Assembly: GCA_033763975.1 (NCBI GenBank) | Contig: JANRJM010000017.1 | Coordinates: 234,045-298,044 of the forward strand | DNA: 64,000 nt | Source: Planctomycetota bacterium | GTDB taxonomy: Bacteria > Planctomycetota > Phycisphaerae > Phycisphaerales > UBA1924 | Direction: 5' to 3' | In this document: positions 43,060 through 51,701 of the stretch, in pieces | How positions within the stretch are numbered: the stretch's first letter is position 1 | Layout of the letters: each line of letters starts with the position of its first letter | Translations under genes and position numbers: made by a program | Notes under the pieces: generated by a model | What the model was told of the DNA's origin: nothing | The model's input: the letters and a program-made list of their open reading frames with translations, nothing else | The model's database searches: none

Positions 43060-45326
43060 CCGGGCCCGCCGTTGCTCCGGTCGATGGCGTTGAGCGACTG
43101 TCGCATCGAGGTGATGAGGGGGGAGTGCGTGATGGCGGGCGTTCCGCCGGCGGAGCGCACGGAGCGGGAGAGGACGCTGCTGTAGCTGGCGAAGTTGCTG
43201 GTGGGCGACCGGGAGAGGTGGTCCTTCTTGGTGGCGCGGTTGAAGACGACGCCCGCGATGCGCCCGCCGAGGATGCGGATGCGGGAGACGGCCGCGCGAA
43301 CGAGGGCCGGCTGCTGCCCGCGGGAGATGACGAGGAGCACGCGGTCGGCGATGGGGGCGAGGAGGTTCGCCTCGAGGCTTCCCAGCGCGGGGCCGGTGTC
43401 GATGATGATCGTGTTGTACTTGCGGCGGAGGTCGTCGATGGTGCGCTCGATGTACGCGCGATTGAGCTGCTCGGGCTGGTAGTCGTCGCGCCGCCCGGCC
43501 GGCAGGATGTCGAGAAGTTCCTCGACGCGCGTGGTCGACGGGGTCTGGTCGGCGAGGGCCGCGTCGCTGAGGCCCGGCACGTTGACGCAGCCGAGGCGCT
43601 TGGAGAGCTGGCGGCCGATGAGGTCGGCGTCGACCACGCAGGTGCGGTGTCCGGAGATGGCGAATGAGTGCGAGAGGGCGTTGGTGAGGTAGGTCTTGCC
43701 GTCGCCGGCGGTGGCGCTCGTCACGAGCACGACGAGCGGGGTGTCCGGGGTCGCGCGCTGGCTGTTGAGGTAGCTGCGGATGTGGTGCACGCGGTGCGCG
43801 GCCATCTCGACCCACTGGGCGTCGCGCTCGTCGATGTGCGGGAGGATCTCCAGGACGGGGGTGGAGACCGCCGAGTGCTCGATGTCGTCGGCGAAGCGGA
43901 ACCCCCCGCGGACGAACCCGAGCACCCAGACGATGCCCACGCCGAGGCCGAGCCCGGCGACCCCGCCCGCGCCGGCGAGGGGCAACCGCCTGTCGGACTG
44001 GGGACGCATGGGCGCGTCGCCCATCTGCAGGACGGTGATGCGCCCGGTGCGCGTGTTGTTGCGTTCGACCTCGAGGGCGGTCAGGCGAGACTGCGCGATG
44101 TCGAGGTCGCGTTTGACCTCTTCCTTGCGCTCGCGGAGCGTGGCGATCTGCTGGCGGGTGGTGCCGATGGCGCGGACCTCTTCGCGCAGAGCGGTGACGG
44201 CCTCGTCGTGCAGACGGACCTGCTCGGCGAGGGCGCTCGCCGAGATCGGCGCCTCGACGCCGTTCCTGCCGATGACGACGGGCGGCTCGCGGAGCACGGC
44301 CTCGCGGGCGGCCCGCAACTGCTCCTCGACCGCGACGAGGTTCTCGCGCAGCGCGATCATCGCGCGGTGGTCGGGCTGGAGGTTGAATCGCTGGCGGATC
44401 TCGTGCTCGATCGCGCGCTTCATCTGGAGCAGCTCGGCGATGCGGGGCGAGGTCTGCGCGAGCTGGTCGTCGGACGGGAGATCGCCCGCGGGGGCCGGGG
44501 CGCCCGGGTCGGACGTGCCGGGCGCACCGGACGCACCGGGCGCCGCAGTGCGGGCGAGGAGTTCGGCCTGGGCGAGGCGCTGGCGGAGCTCGACGCCGAC
44601 GCGTTCGAGTTCGGAGAGGATCTCGCTCTTGATGCGATGGTGCGTCTCGATGTCGGCGACGCCGAACCGCCCGGCGAGCTGGTTTTCTTCTTCGCGCAGG
44701 CCGTCGAGACGGTTCTGCAGGGTGCGGACGCGGTCCTGGATGACGCGTTCCTGGGTGCCGGCCTCGAGGCCGAAGGTCTCGTCTTTCAGTTCGTTGTACG
44801 CGTCGACGATGGCGTTGGCGGCTGCCTGCGCGACGTCGGGCCTGGGGTGGTCGAAGGAGACGGTGATGATCTCCGAGCCGCGCCCGCGGTTGACCTGCAG
44901 GCCCCCGGCGAGCATGGCCTCACCTGCGGCGTCCTTGGCCCAGCCGACGCCGGCGAGGCGGTCGCTGGCGAGGGCGAGCTGGATGACGCGGCGGCTCTGG
45001 ATGAAGGAGACCTGGGCGCCGACGAAGGAATCCCAGTTGGCCATCTGGCCGTTGTCCTCGGTCTGGTAGATGATGCGGGCCTGCGTGGGCGCCACGCGGA
45101 TGAGGGCGGTGCTGCGGTAGGCGGGCTTGACCGCGACGTACCCCGCGCCGGCGCACAGCACCGCGAGCACGGCGCCGGCGGCGAGGGCCAGCGGGTAGCG
45201 CCCGCGCAGCCCGCGGTGGAGCAGGAGCAGCGGGTTGGGCGGGGGCGCGGCGGCCTCGGGCCCGGGCGCGGCGGCGCCGGGGTCGTACTGCGACGGGGGC
45301 GGATCGAACGCGCTCAGGGAACTCAT
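43056..45326 (-). CDS. Wzz-type chain-length determinant fused to a BY-type tyrosine kinase
   Basis: This 756-residue inner-membrane protein has a Pro-rich N terminus, TM1 near 48-70, a long periplasmic coiled-coil region and TM2 at about 446-468. A cytoplasmic P-loop kinase follows with Walker A TSATAGDGKTY (Lys544), Walker A' VVDADL and Walker B TIIIDTGPALG. It controls polymerisation and export by autophosphorylation. The usual C-terminal Tyr cluster is nearly absent: only one Tyr is visible in SNFASYSSVLSR. It overlaps the EpsI stop and the sugar transferase start. Confidence 0.93.
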   Translation of the reverse strand: MSSLSAFDPPPSQYDPGAAAPGPEAAAPPPNPLLLLHRGLRGRYPLALAAGAVLAVLCAGAGYVAVKPAYRSTALIRVAPTQARIIYQTEDNGQMANWDSFVGAQVSFIQSRRVIQLALASDRLAGVGWAKDAAGEAMLAGGLQVNRGRGSEIITVSFDHPRPDVAQAAANAIVDAYNELKDETFGLEAGTQERVIQDRVRTLQNRLDGLREEENQLAGRFGVADIETHHRIKSEILSELERVGVELRQRLAQAELLARTAAPGASGAPGTSDPGAPAPAGDLPSDDQLAQTSPRIAELLQMKRAIEHEIRQRFNLQPDHRAMIALRENLVAVEEQLRAAREAVLREPPVVIGRNGVEAPISASALAEQVRLHDEAVTALREEVRAIGTTRQQIATLRERKEEVKRDLDIAQSRLTALEVERNNTRTGRITVLQMGDAPMRPQSDRRLPLAGAGGVAGLGLGVGIVWVLGFVRGGFRFADDIEHSAVSTPVLEILPHIDERDAQWVEMAAHRVHHIRSYLNSQRATPDTPLVVLVTSATAGDGKTYLTNALSHSFAISGHRTCVVDADLIGRQLSKRLGCVNVPGLSDAALADQTPSTTRVEELLDILPAGRRDDYQPEQLNRAYIERTIDDLRRKYNTIIIDTGPALGSLEANLLAPIADRVLLVISRGQQPALVRAAVSRIRILGGRIAGVVFNRATKKDHLSRSPTSNFASYSSVLSRSVRSAGGTPAITHSPLITSMRQSLNAIDRSNGGPG

Positions 45327-46057
45327 GAGTGTGATCCGTCGGCGTCGTGCCGCATGATCGCCCGCACGAGCGGGCGGATCTCGCGGAGTGCGTCGCGCAC
45401 AAGGCGGTCGGTGGTCTGCGGGTCCTGGTCGGCGGGGATGCCGATCATGATGTGGGCGGCGCCGAGCGAGGCGGCCTCGGGCATGCGGGCGGAACGCTCG
45501 ACGTCGCCCATGTCGGGCACGAGGCGTTCGCCGGAGGGCTTCACGAAGAAGCTGAAGACCCGGACGGTTTCCTCGTTGTGCTGCTGGCGTCGGAGGAACT
45601 CGTACCGGGTGACGGGGATCTGGAGCTCCTCCATCGCGATGGGGGCGACGTCACGCGGCGCCGACTCGCGCCAGCCGGCGCTGGGATAGCAGATCGGCGG
45701 GTAATGCCCCGCGAGGTCGCGGACGTCCTGGCAGTGGACGATGACGAGGCTGAGCGAGTGGCCCTTGAGCGGATCGCGGTAGACACGCTGGAAGATGGCG
45801 TTGGGCTTGAGCATGCGGGCGGCGGCGGGGACGACCTCGATGTCGGTCCCCACCATCGGGCCGATGGCGTAGGGGATGTCCTGCACGAGCGTGCGGATCT
45901 CGGCGAGGTACGCCTCCGACGCGCGCGGACGCGGGGCGACGAAGAGCGACCACCCCAGGAGGACCAGCAGGCCCAGGGCGGCGGCGAGGGGCGCGGCGCC
46001 GACGCGGCCGGGCCGCGCCCCGCGGGAGCGGGCGGTGCTGGTGCGTCGGGTCGTCAT
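45323..46057 (-). CDS. EpsI-like exosortase-associated protein
   Basis: This 244-residue protein has an N-terminal membrane anchor (APLAAALGLLVLLGWSLFVA) and a periplasmic domain with AGHYPPICYPSAGWRE (Cys123), the hallmark CY..GW of the EpsI domain found either fused to or beside exosortases. It also has VTRYEFLRRQQHNEETVRVFSFFVKPSG. It overlaps the exosortase stop (ATGA) and the BY-kinase start. EpsI is thought to act with the exosortase in PEP-CTERM processing or polysaccharide export. Confidence 0.85.
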   Translation of the reverse strand: MTTRRTSTARSRGARPGRVGAAPLAAALGLLVLLGWSLFVAPRPRASEAYLAEIRTLVQDIPYAIGPMVGTDIEVVPAAARMLKPNAIFQRVYRDPLKGHSLSLVIVHCQDVRDLAGHYPPICYPSAGWRESAPRDVAPIAMEELQIPVTRYEFLRRQQHNEETVRVFSFFVKPSGERLVPDMGDVERSARMPEAASLGAAHIMIGIPADQDPQTTDRLVRDALREIRPLVRAIMRHDADGSHS

Positions 46058-46917
46058 GCGTCCACCGCGTAGTTGACGGTCCGGATCTCCATCCATTGCA
46101 TGACGTGCAGCATGAGCCAGAGGATGCCCAGCGCGAGGGCGAGGACGGCCCAGCCGCTGACGTCGTGGAAGGTGTCGGCGGCGGGCTTGGAGGAATACCC
46201 GTACATGAGCGTGGTGGGGATGAGCCGGACGATGTTGACGAGCAGCGCGACGAGCGGGCTGGCGATGAGCAGCGCGAGGCGGATGCGGTTGCGCATGGGG
46301 ATGGAGAAGGCGAAGGCGAAGGTGACGAGCGCGAGCGACCCGACCATCCGCATGCCGTTGCAGGCCTCCGCGACGGCGACTTCCTGATCGTTGATAACCA
46401 GGATGTTGCCCGACCGCGCGATGGGCAGCGCGATCAGGTCGAGCACGAACTCGGTGACGCGTGCGGAGATCTCCTGCAGCGGGAGGGCGATGGGCTGGCG
46501 CAGCCGGCCCGGCACGGGCAGCAGGAAGCCCAGCGCGAGGAAGCTGGGCAGGAACTTGCGGGCGGCCGACACGCCGAACACCGACACCACCGCCCCGCCC
46601 ACGGACACGACGGCGCCCGCGTGCCAGAGCAGGTCGATGCCCAGGCGGAAGCCGGCGGCGGAGAGAAGGATGCCCCCAACGCACGCCGCGGCGCCCCACC
46701 AGCTCGGCTCGATCGACACGAACCGCAGGCGTCCGGCCCGCACCACGCCCAGCCAGATGGCGACCGGGACCGCGAGCAGGATATGGGACTGGTCTTCGCG
46801 CTCGGTCGCGACGGAGATCATGTCGCGCCACGCGGCCCAGCCGGCGGCGACCGACAGCACGACGAGCGCGGTCGCCATCGCCACCTGAGTCGGCATCATC
46901 GTGCGTGGCAGTTGCAT
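46054..46917 (-). CDS. Exosortase (EpsH family transmembrane transpeptidase)
   Basis: This 287-residue protein has about eight hydrophobic helices and the exosortase catalytic set: Cys186 in AEACNGMRM, Arg231 in VNIVRLIP and His251 in FHDVSGW. It should cut PEP-CTERM-type tails of exported proteins at the inner membrane and transfer them to an acceptor. The ATG at 46917 follows GAGGGG; an ATG 15 codons upstream overlaps the preceding gene. Its stop overlaps the EpsI start. The two PEP-CTERM-like proteins at 30435 and 36097 are candidate substrates. Confidence 0.92.
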   Translation of the reverse strand: MQLPRTMMPTQVAMATALVVLSVAAGWAAWRDMISVATEREDQSHILLAVPVAIWLGVVRAGRLRFVSIEPSWWGAAACVGGILLSAAGFRLGIDLLWHAGAVVSVGGAVVSVFGVSAARKFLPSFLALGFLLPVPGRLRQPIALPLQEISARVTEFVLDLIALPIARSGNILVINDQEVAVAEACNGMRMVGSLALVTFAFAFSIPMRNRIRLALLIASPLVALLVNIVRLIPTTLMYGYSSKPAADTFHDVSGWAVLALALGILWLMLHVMQWMEIRTVNYAVDA

Positions 46918-46936
46918 CGTCCCCTCTGCGGCAACT

Positions 46937-47869
46937 CTATTCCAAGTCCCGGACAAGTCCACGATTCGTAACCACGGCGTCGCTCACCGCCCGTCCGGCG
47001 GCGACGACCGCGCCGTCTGTCACGATCGACCGCACCACCACGGCCCCTTCCTCCACCCGGCACCCCGCGCCGATAACACTCCGCACAACATGCGCTCCCT
47101 CGTGCACGCGCGCCTCACCTGACACGATCATCCCCGAGCGCACCGACGCCCCCGCGCCCGGGGCGCCATCGTCGCGCCCCAGCACCGCGTCGAGAAACTC
47201 GGCGCGCGTCCGGAAACCAACCAACCCCGGGGCGGGCACGGCTGCTATACGAACTCGCAGCCCGGCCAGCTTCAACTTCGTCAGGAACTGCTCCTTGAGG
47301 TCCATGTACCCGATCGGCGGCACACGGTCGAGCGTGCCGGCCCGCAGCAGCAGCAGCCCGGCCGGCGTGCGGTCGGGGTTCATGCCCACCGTCGCGTCCG
47401 CCCCGGAACGCACGTGCCCGGCGATGGCGGGCTCGAGCGGGCTGCGCGCGATCCGGGCGGCCTCGAGCACCAAGACGGTCGCGTCTGGGGGAAGGTCGGC
47501 CGTCGCGTCGCGGAGCACGCCCGCGGGACCCCGGTAGGTGGCGCCGTCTTCGACAACGCGCCAGCCTTCGCGGGCCGCGAGCTGGCGGATGGGCGCCGGG
47601 CACCCGGCGCCGGCGCAGATGACGGCGTCGAGGGGCCCATCTCCCAAGGCCCGCCCCACCGCGTCGCTCCAGTGGGCGAGGAGGGTGGTGCCCGCGGGCG
47701 TCGCGGGGAGCAAGAGGGGGGTCGCGCCGCACGCCGCGGCGAGCGGGGAGGGCTTGGGCCCGCCCGCCAGCAGGATGACCCGCGCGACCATCGCCGGCGC
47801 CGGCGCGGGGCGTGCGTCACCGACATCGGCCTGCGTGATCGGGAGCGAGGTGGGGACGGACTGGTCCAT
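46937..47869 (-). CDS. Sugar nucleotidyltransferase-like protein with C-terminal left-handed beta-helix
   Basis: This 310-residue protein starts with a Rossmann-like VARVILLAGGPKPSPLAAACG region, as in NDP-sugar pyrophosphorylases. It continues with YMDLKEQFLTKLKLAGLRVRI and ends with hexapeptide-type repeats (GASVRSGMIVSGEARVHEGAHVVRSVIGAGCRVEEGAVVVRSIV). The classical GGxGxRL signature is not kept (GGPKPSPL), so catalysis is uncertain. The build resembles GlmU/GDP-mannose pyrophosphorylase relatives found in polysaccharide loci. The ATG at 47869 starts 24 bases after the dehydrogenase stop. Confidence 0.7.
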   Translation of the reverse strand: MDQSVPTSLPITQADVGDARPAPAPAMVARVILLAGGPKPSPLAAACGATPLLLPATPAGTTLLAHWSDAVGRALGDGPLDAVICAGAGCPAPIRQLAAREGWRVVEDGATYRGPAGVLRDATADLPPDATVLVLEAARIARSPLEPAIAGHVRSGADATVGMNPDRTPAGLLLLRAGTLDRVPPIGYMDLKEQFLTKLKLAGLRVRIAAVPAPGLVGFRTRAEFLDAVLGRDDGAPGAGASVRSGMIVSGEARVHEGAHVVRSVIGAGCRVEEGAVVVRSIVTDGAVVAAGRAVSDAVVTNRGLVRDLE

Positions 47870-47892
47870 GATGATCGGCGCCGGCCCGGTCG

Positions 47893-49236
47893 TTAGGCGA
47901 GCACCAGGCGGTCGCCCATCTGCGCGCGGAAGGCGCGCATCGCGTCGCGCGTGTCGACGACCAGCGCGGCGTGCGAGGCGAGCAGCCCGTAGTCGACCGC
48001 GCTGTGAGCGGTGGAGATGAGCACGACATCGAAGCCCGCGACGCTCTCGGGCGTCAGGGTCACGCTGCGCATGCGCAGGTCGTGCTTGCGGACGGGGTAG
48101 GCCTCGGGCACGTGCGGGTCGTGGTACTCGACGTGCGCGCCGCGCTCGCGGAGGAGCTCGATGAGCTCGAACGACGGGCTCTCGCGCGTGTCGTCCACGT
48201 TGGCCTTGTACGCCAGCCCGACGACGAGCGCCCGCGCGCCCTTGACCGGCTTGCCCCGCTCGTTCATCGCGTGCATGAGCCGATCGATGACGTAGTGCGG
48301 CATGGAGGTGTTGATCTCGCCCGCGAGCTCGATGAAGCGGGTCGGCCGCCCGAACTCGCGGGCCTTCCACGTCAGGTAGAACGGGTCGATGGGGATGCAG
48401 TGCCCGCCCAGCCCGGGCCCGGGATAGAACGGCATGAACCCGAAGGGCTTGGTGGAGGCGGCGCGGACGACCTCCCAGATGTCGATGCCCATCGCCGTCA
48501 GCACGATCTTCATCTCGTTGACCATCGCGATGTTGACGGCGCGGAAGATGTTCTCAAGCAGCTTGGCGGCCTCGGCGACCTCGGCGCTGCTCACTCGGAC
48601 GACGGTCTCGACGCCACGCTCGTACAGCATCGCCGCGAGCTCTGTCGAGCGCGGGTCCATGCCCCCGACGAGCTTGGGGGTGGTGCGGGTGGTGTGGGTC
48701 TTGCGGCCCGGGTCCTCGCGCTCGGGCGAGAACGCGACGAAGATGTCCTCGCCGACCTTGAAGTGCTTCGCCGGGCCGCTCGCGGCGCGGAGGATCGCGG
48801 GGAGGAAGTCGTCGCGCGTCGTGCCGGGGTAGGTGGTGGATTCCAGCACGATGAGCTGCCCGGCCCGGAGGGTCCGGCCGATCGCCTCGCCCGTCTTGAC
48901 GACGTACGTGAGATCCGGCTCCTGGTGGCGCCCGAGCGGCGTGGGGACGCAGACGATGATGACATCGCATTCGCCAAGCCGCCCCATGTCGGTCGTGGCC
49001 GAGAAGCGATCGCTGCGCGAGAGGTCGGTGACCATCTCGTCGCCCAGGTGCTGGAGGTAGTTCCGCCCCTCCTGCAGCGCGAGTATCTTCGCGGGGTCGA
49101 TGTCGAAGCCGAGGATCCGCACGCCCCCGGCGTGCAGCGTGTGCGCGAGCGGCAGCCCGACATACCCCAGGCCGATGATGCCGACGAGGGCGTCGGTGGA
49201 CGAAACCCGCTGATATGCGTGTTCAAACTGCGTCAT
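47893..49236 (-). CDS. UDP-N-acetyl-D-glucosamine/mannosamine 6-dehydrogenase (WbpA/WecC type)
   Basis: This 447-residue NAD-dependent enzyme has GIIGLGYVGLPLA, CVPTPL, ESTTYPGTT, EREDPG, FGFMPFYPGPGLGGHCIPIDP with catalytic Cys280, and the C-terminal domain GLAYKANVDDTRESPS. It oxidises a UDP-sugar at C6 to a uronic acid, which would make the polysaccharide acidic. EREDPG and PGPGLGGHCIPIDP point to the UDP-GlcNAc/ManNAc group rather than UDP-glucose. It overlaps the upstream glycosyltransferase stop (ATGA). Confidence 0.92.
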   Translation of the reverse strand: MTQFEHAYQRVSSTDALVGIIGLGYVGLPLAHTLHAGGVRILGFDIDPAKILALQEGRNYLQHLGDEMVTDLSRSDRFSATTDMGRLGECDVIIVCVPTPLGRHQEPDLTYVVKTGEAIGRTLRAGQLIVLESTTYPGTTRDDFLPAILRAASGPAKHFKVGEDIFVAFSPEREDPGRKTHTTRTTPKLVGGMDPRSTELAAMLYERGVETVVRVSSAEVAEAAKLLENIFRAVNIAMVNEMKIVLTAMGIDIWEVVRAASTKPFGFMPFYPGPGLGGHCIPIDPFYLTWKAREFGRPTRFIELAGEINTSMPHYVIDRLMHAMNERGKPVKGARALVVGLAYKANVDDTRESPSFELIELLRERGAHVEYHDPHVPEAYPVRKHDLRMRSVTLTPESVAGFDVVLISTAHSAVDYGLLASHAALVVDTRDAMRAFRAQMGDRLVLA

Positions 49237-49712
49237 GTGCGGTGGATGAAGGACCGGAGCCGTTCGACCAACTGCGGGGATGCGTGCGGGCCAACCGCCG
49301 AACCCGCGGTGAGCACGCGGGCCTCGTCAAGAATCCGGGGCAACGCGTTCTCATCGGAGGCCGCGTAGACCCCGGGGTAGCGCGAGAACCTGGACACCGT
49401 CGCCAACTGGTGATCATTGCGGTGCTCGCCGAGCGCTGCCCTTCGCGGCATGATGACGATGGGCTTGGCGGCGGTGAGCGCGTCGATGATGGACCCCATG
49501 CCGGCGTGCGCGACGAGCAGCGTCGACTCGACGAAGCGCCGGCGATACTCGGCGGGATCGAGAAACTCGGCGAACTGCATGTGCTTGGGGCGCCACTTTG
49601 TGGGGCCGATCTGCGCGAAGACGTCGCGCTGCGCGGTCCGCCCGCACCAGTCGTCGACCGCGCGCGTCATCCGATCAAAGGGGAGTTGGGTGCCGACCAC
49701 GACGAGGATCAC
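49233..49712 (-). CDS. PssE/Alg13-type glycosyltransferase catalytic subunit
   Basis: This 159-residue protein (GTG start) is VILVVVGTQLPFDRMTRAVDDW, VAHAGMGSIIDALTAAKPIVIMPRRAALGEHRNDHQ, which is the UDP-sugar-binding C-terminal half of a GT28/GT1-type enzyme. It works with the next-upstream gene product, which supplies the membrane and acceptor half, as in Alg13-Alg14. The start overlaps that gene's stop (GTGA). Confidence 0.88.
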   Translation of the reverse strand: MILVVVGTQLPFDRMTRAVDDWCGRTAQRDVFAQIGPTKWRPKHMQFAEFLDPAEYRRRFVESTLLVAHAGMGSIIDALTAAKPIVIMPRRAALGEHRNDHQLATVSRFSRYPGVYAASDENALPRILDEARVLTAGSAVGPHASPQLVERLRSFIHRT

Positions 49713-50173
49713 AGCACGGCCCCCGCGAACTCGGGGCCCTCCGGTGCCGCGAGGTGCTCCCACTGCGTCAGCCAGAGGTCCGCGTACGGACGCACCATGC
49801 GCCCGGTCATCGAGAGTTCGTCCGCGTTCGCGATGCTGTCGAGCCACACAGTTCTCGCGCCCACCCACCGACCGAACCGAAGTGCGAAATAGCCTGGCGC
49901 CGCGCCGGTGGAGACGATGACGTCCGGGCGCACGCGCAGCACGGCAAAGAGCACGCGCGCCGCCATGCGGAGCACGCCGAACTTGTTCCAGCGGCTCGCA
50001 TCGTTGACGCGGAGCACACGCGCCCCCTCGCCCGCGGCGTTGCCGTCCCCCTTGTCCGTCGTGAGGAAGGTCACGTCGCACCCGTCGAACGCCGGCCGCA
50101 GACGCAGGAGCTGCGTCCAGTGCCCGCCGGCGGAGGCGACGGCGAGGACGCGCACGGGTGGGGAGCCGCTCAT
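49709..50173 (-). CDS. PssD/Alg14-type glycosyltransferase membrane subunit
   Basis: This 154-residue protein has RVLAVASAGGHWTQLLRLRPAF, TTDKGDGNAAGE, VRPDVIVSTGAAPGYFALRFGRWVGARTVWLDSIANADELSMTGRMV, matching Alg14/PssD/EpsE. It recruits the catalytic PssE-like partner to the membrane and binds the lipid-linked acceptor. It is coupled to both neighbours by 4-base overlaps. Confidence 0.88.
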   Translation of the reverse strand: MSGSPPVRVLAVASAGGHWTQLLRLRPAFDGCDVTFLTTDKGDGNAAGEGARVLRVNDASRWNKFGVLRMAARVLFAVLRVRPDVIVSTGAAPGYFALRFGRWVGARTVWLDSIANADELSMTGRMVRPYADLWLTQWEHLAAPEGPEFAGAVL

Positions 50174-51060
50174 GTGACTCCCCGCTGAGATGGCCGCGCC
50201 CGAGACGACTCGTCGCGGCGCCAGCGCTTGTTCGTGCCCCGCAGACGGGAAAATGCATACAGCACGCGACAGGCGATCTTCACGAAGACAAAGACGATGA
50301 CGGAGAATGTGGAAATCTGCTTCGCCCGCCACAACCGCATCGCGAGAGCAAGCTGACGCCCCGGCGCGGTGCCGCTCGCGCCGAGGAGTTCTCGCATCTC
50401 CTGGTCCGCTGCTCTCCGACGCACCTCTATCCGTAGCAGATCGCGCAGGCTTGCGGGAGGTGTGACTACGAAGCACGCGTCGCGCCCTTCGGGGGTGCTG
50501 GAGACCGTTCGACGACGTTCGACGGGGAACGAGGTCCGCACTAGCGCATCATCACCGATGATGTTCGGGAACGGGCCGAGTGCTCGGAGCGCGGTGCGAG
50601 ACAGGCCGTACACCCCCGAACCGACGAGCCCCTCGGTGACGTAGGGCAGCCGAGTCCAGACGGCGTAGTAGGCGCTGACCGCGCGGGAGGTCGTGCTGCA
50701 ATCAACCCGCAGCGCCGGCGCGGCGACGGACGCCTCATCAGAGCGGAGCGGAGCGGCGGCGGCACGAAGACTGTGCAGGTCAACGAGGACGTCCGCGTCG
50801 ACTACAAAGACGACATCCCCGCTCGCACGAGCAATGCCGGCGTTCAAGGCCGCGGGCTTGGAGCCCTTCGACAACTCAACTACCTGCACGCCCGCACCGA
50901 ACTTCCGCGCCACCTGCGCCGTGGAGTCGGAACATCCATTTGGCACCACAATCACCTCGATGTCCCCGGGCTGGGCGCCACGCGTGAGCCGCTCAAGGCA
51001 GCCCGAAATGACGGCCTCCTCGTTGTGAGCCGGCACAATGACGGAGATCGGACCGCTCAT
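50170..51060 (-). CDS. Family 2 glycosyltransferase
   Basis: This 296-residue GT-A enzyme has ISVIVPAHNEEAVISGCLERL, VVPNGCSDST and VVFVVDADVLVD (the DxD-type metal site), with a C-terminal hydrophobic segment (FSVIVFVFVKIACRVLYAF) that anchors it to the membrane. It adds one sugar to the lipid-linked repeat unit. The donor cannot be read. It overlaps the acetyltransferase stop. Confidence 0.88.
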   Translation of the reverse strand: MSGPISVIVPAHNEEAVISGCLERLTRGAQPGDIEVIVVPNGCSDSTAQVARKFGAGVQVVELSKGSKPAALNAGIARASGDVVFVVDADVLVDLHSLRAAAAPLRSDEASVAAPALRVDCSTTSRAVSAYYAVWTRLPYVTEGLVGSGVYGLSRTALRALGPFPNIIGDDALVRTSFPVERRRTVSSTPEGRDACFVVTPPASLRDLLRIEVRRRAADQEMRELLGASGTAPGRQLALAMRLWRAKQISTFSVIVFVFVKIACRVLYAFSRLRGTNKRWRRDESSRARPSQRGVT

Positions 51061-51701
51061 CGCGCCTCGCCCACGGAACCGCTCGCGGCGACGATCCGGC
51101 GCTGGCCGACGACTCGCGCTGGAGCACCGACAACGATCGCGCCCGGCTCGACGCTCTTGGTAACGACCGCGCCCGCGCCGACGATGGCACCGTCGCCGAT
51201 TGTGACCCCCGGCAACACAATGACGCGGGTGGCCAGCCACACATCCCGACCGATGATCACATCTGCCTCGTCCATCCGCTGATCGGTGACGGGGCTGCCG
51301 TCGTTAAAGCGATACCCCGCGGCGGTGATCATTACTTCCGGTCCGAACAGCGCGTTCTCGCCGATGACAACTCGGGCCCGCGAGGGGCCGGCCCAGATGC
51401 AGCAGCGGCTTCCGATGCGCGCGCCCCGCGCGATCTCGATCCGCTCGCCGTGCGAGAACATCGCGTCCGGGCTGACGGCGGCGGATGGATGAATGGCCGC
51501 CGCGCGCCGAGGGATGACGTGCGTGTGATTGTAGAAGTTGATCATCCGGAAGAGGTGTGCGTACGCCCGTGGATCGATCGCCGACAGCACGAGCCGCAGT
51601 GCCCGCGCGGGCTTGGACAACGACCGCTTGCGTGCGCCGATCGTGGGAAGCGAAGCGCCGGACAGCCCTCGGGATGCATCAACGGGTGATTGGTCAGCCA
51701 T
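51057..51701 (-). CDS. Left-handed beta-helix acyltransferase (WcaF/NodL/CysE-type)
   Basis: This 214-residue protein has hexapeptide repeats (AAAIHPSAAVSPDAMFSHGERIEIARGARIGSRCCI, VIIGRDVWLATRVIVLPGVTIGDGAIVGAGAVVTKSVEPGAIVVGAPARVV), the standard fold of O-acetyltransferases using acetyl-CoA. It probably acetylates the polysaccharide or a precursor. The ATG at 51701 overlaps the preceding gene end by 8 bases, the only overlap in this part of the operon longer than 4. Confidence 0.88.
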   Translation of the reverse strand: MADQSPVDASRGLSGASLPTIGARKRSLSKPARALRLVLSAIDPRAYAHLFRMINFYNHTHVIPRRAAAIHPSAAVSPDAMFSHGERIEIARGARIGSRCCIWAGPSRARVVIGENALFGPEVMITAAGYRFNDGSPVTDQRMDEADVIIGRDVWLATRVIVLPGVTIGDGAIVGAGAVVTKSVEPGAIVVGAPARVVGQRRIVAASGSVGEAR

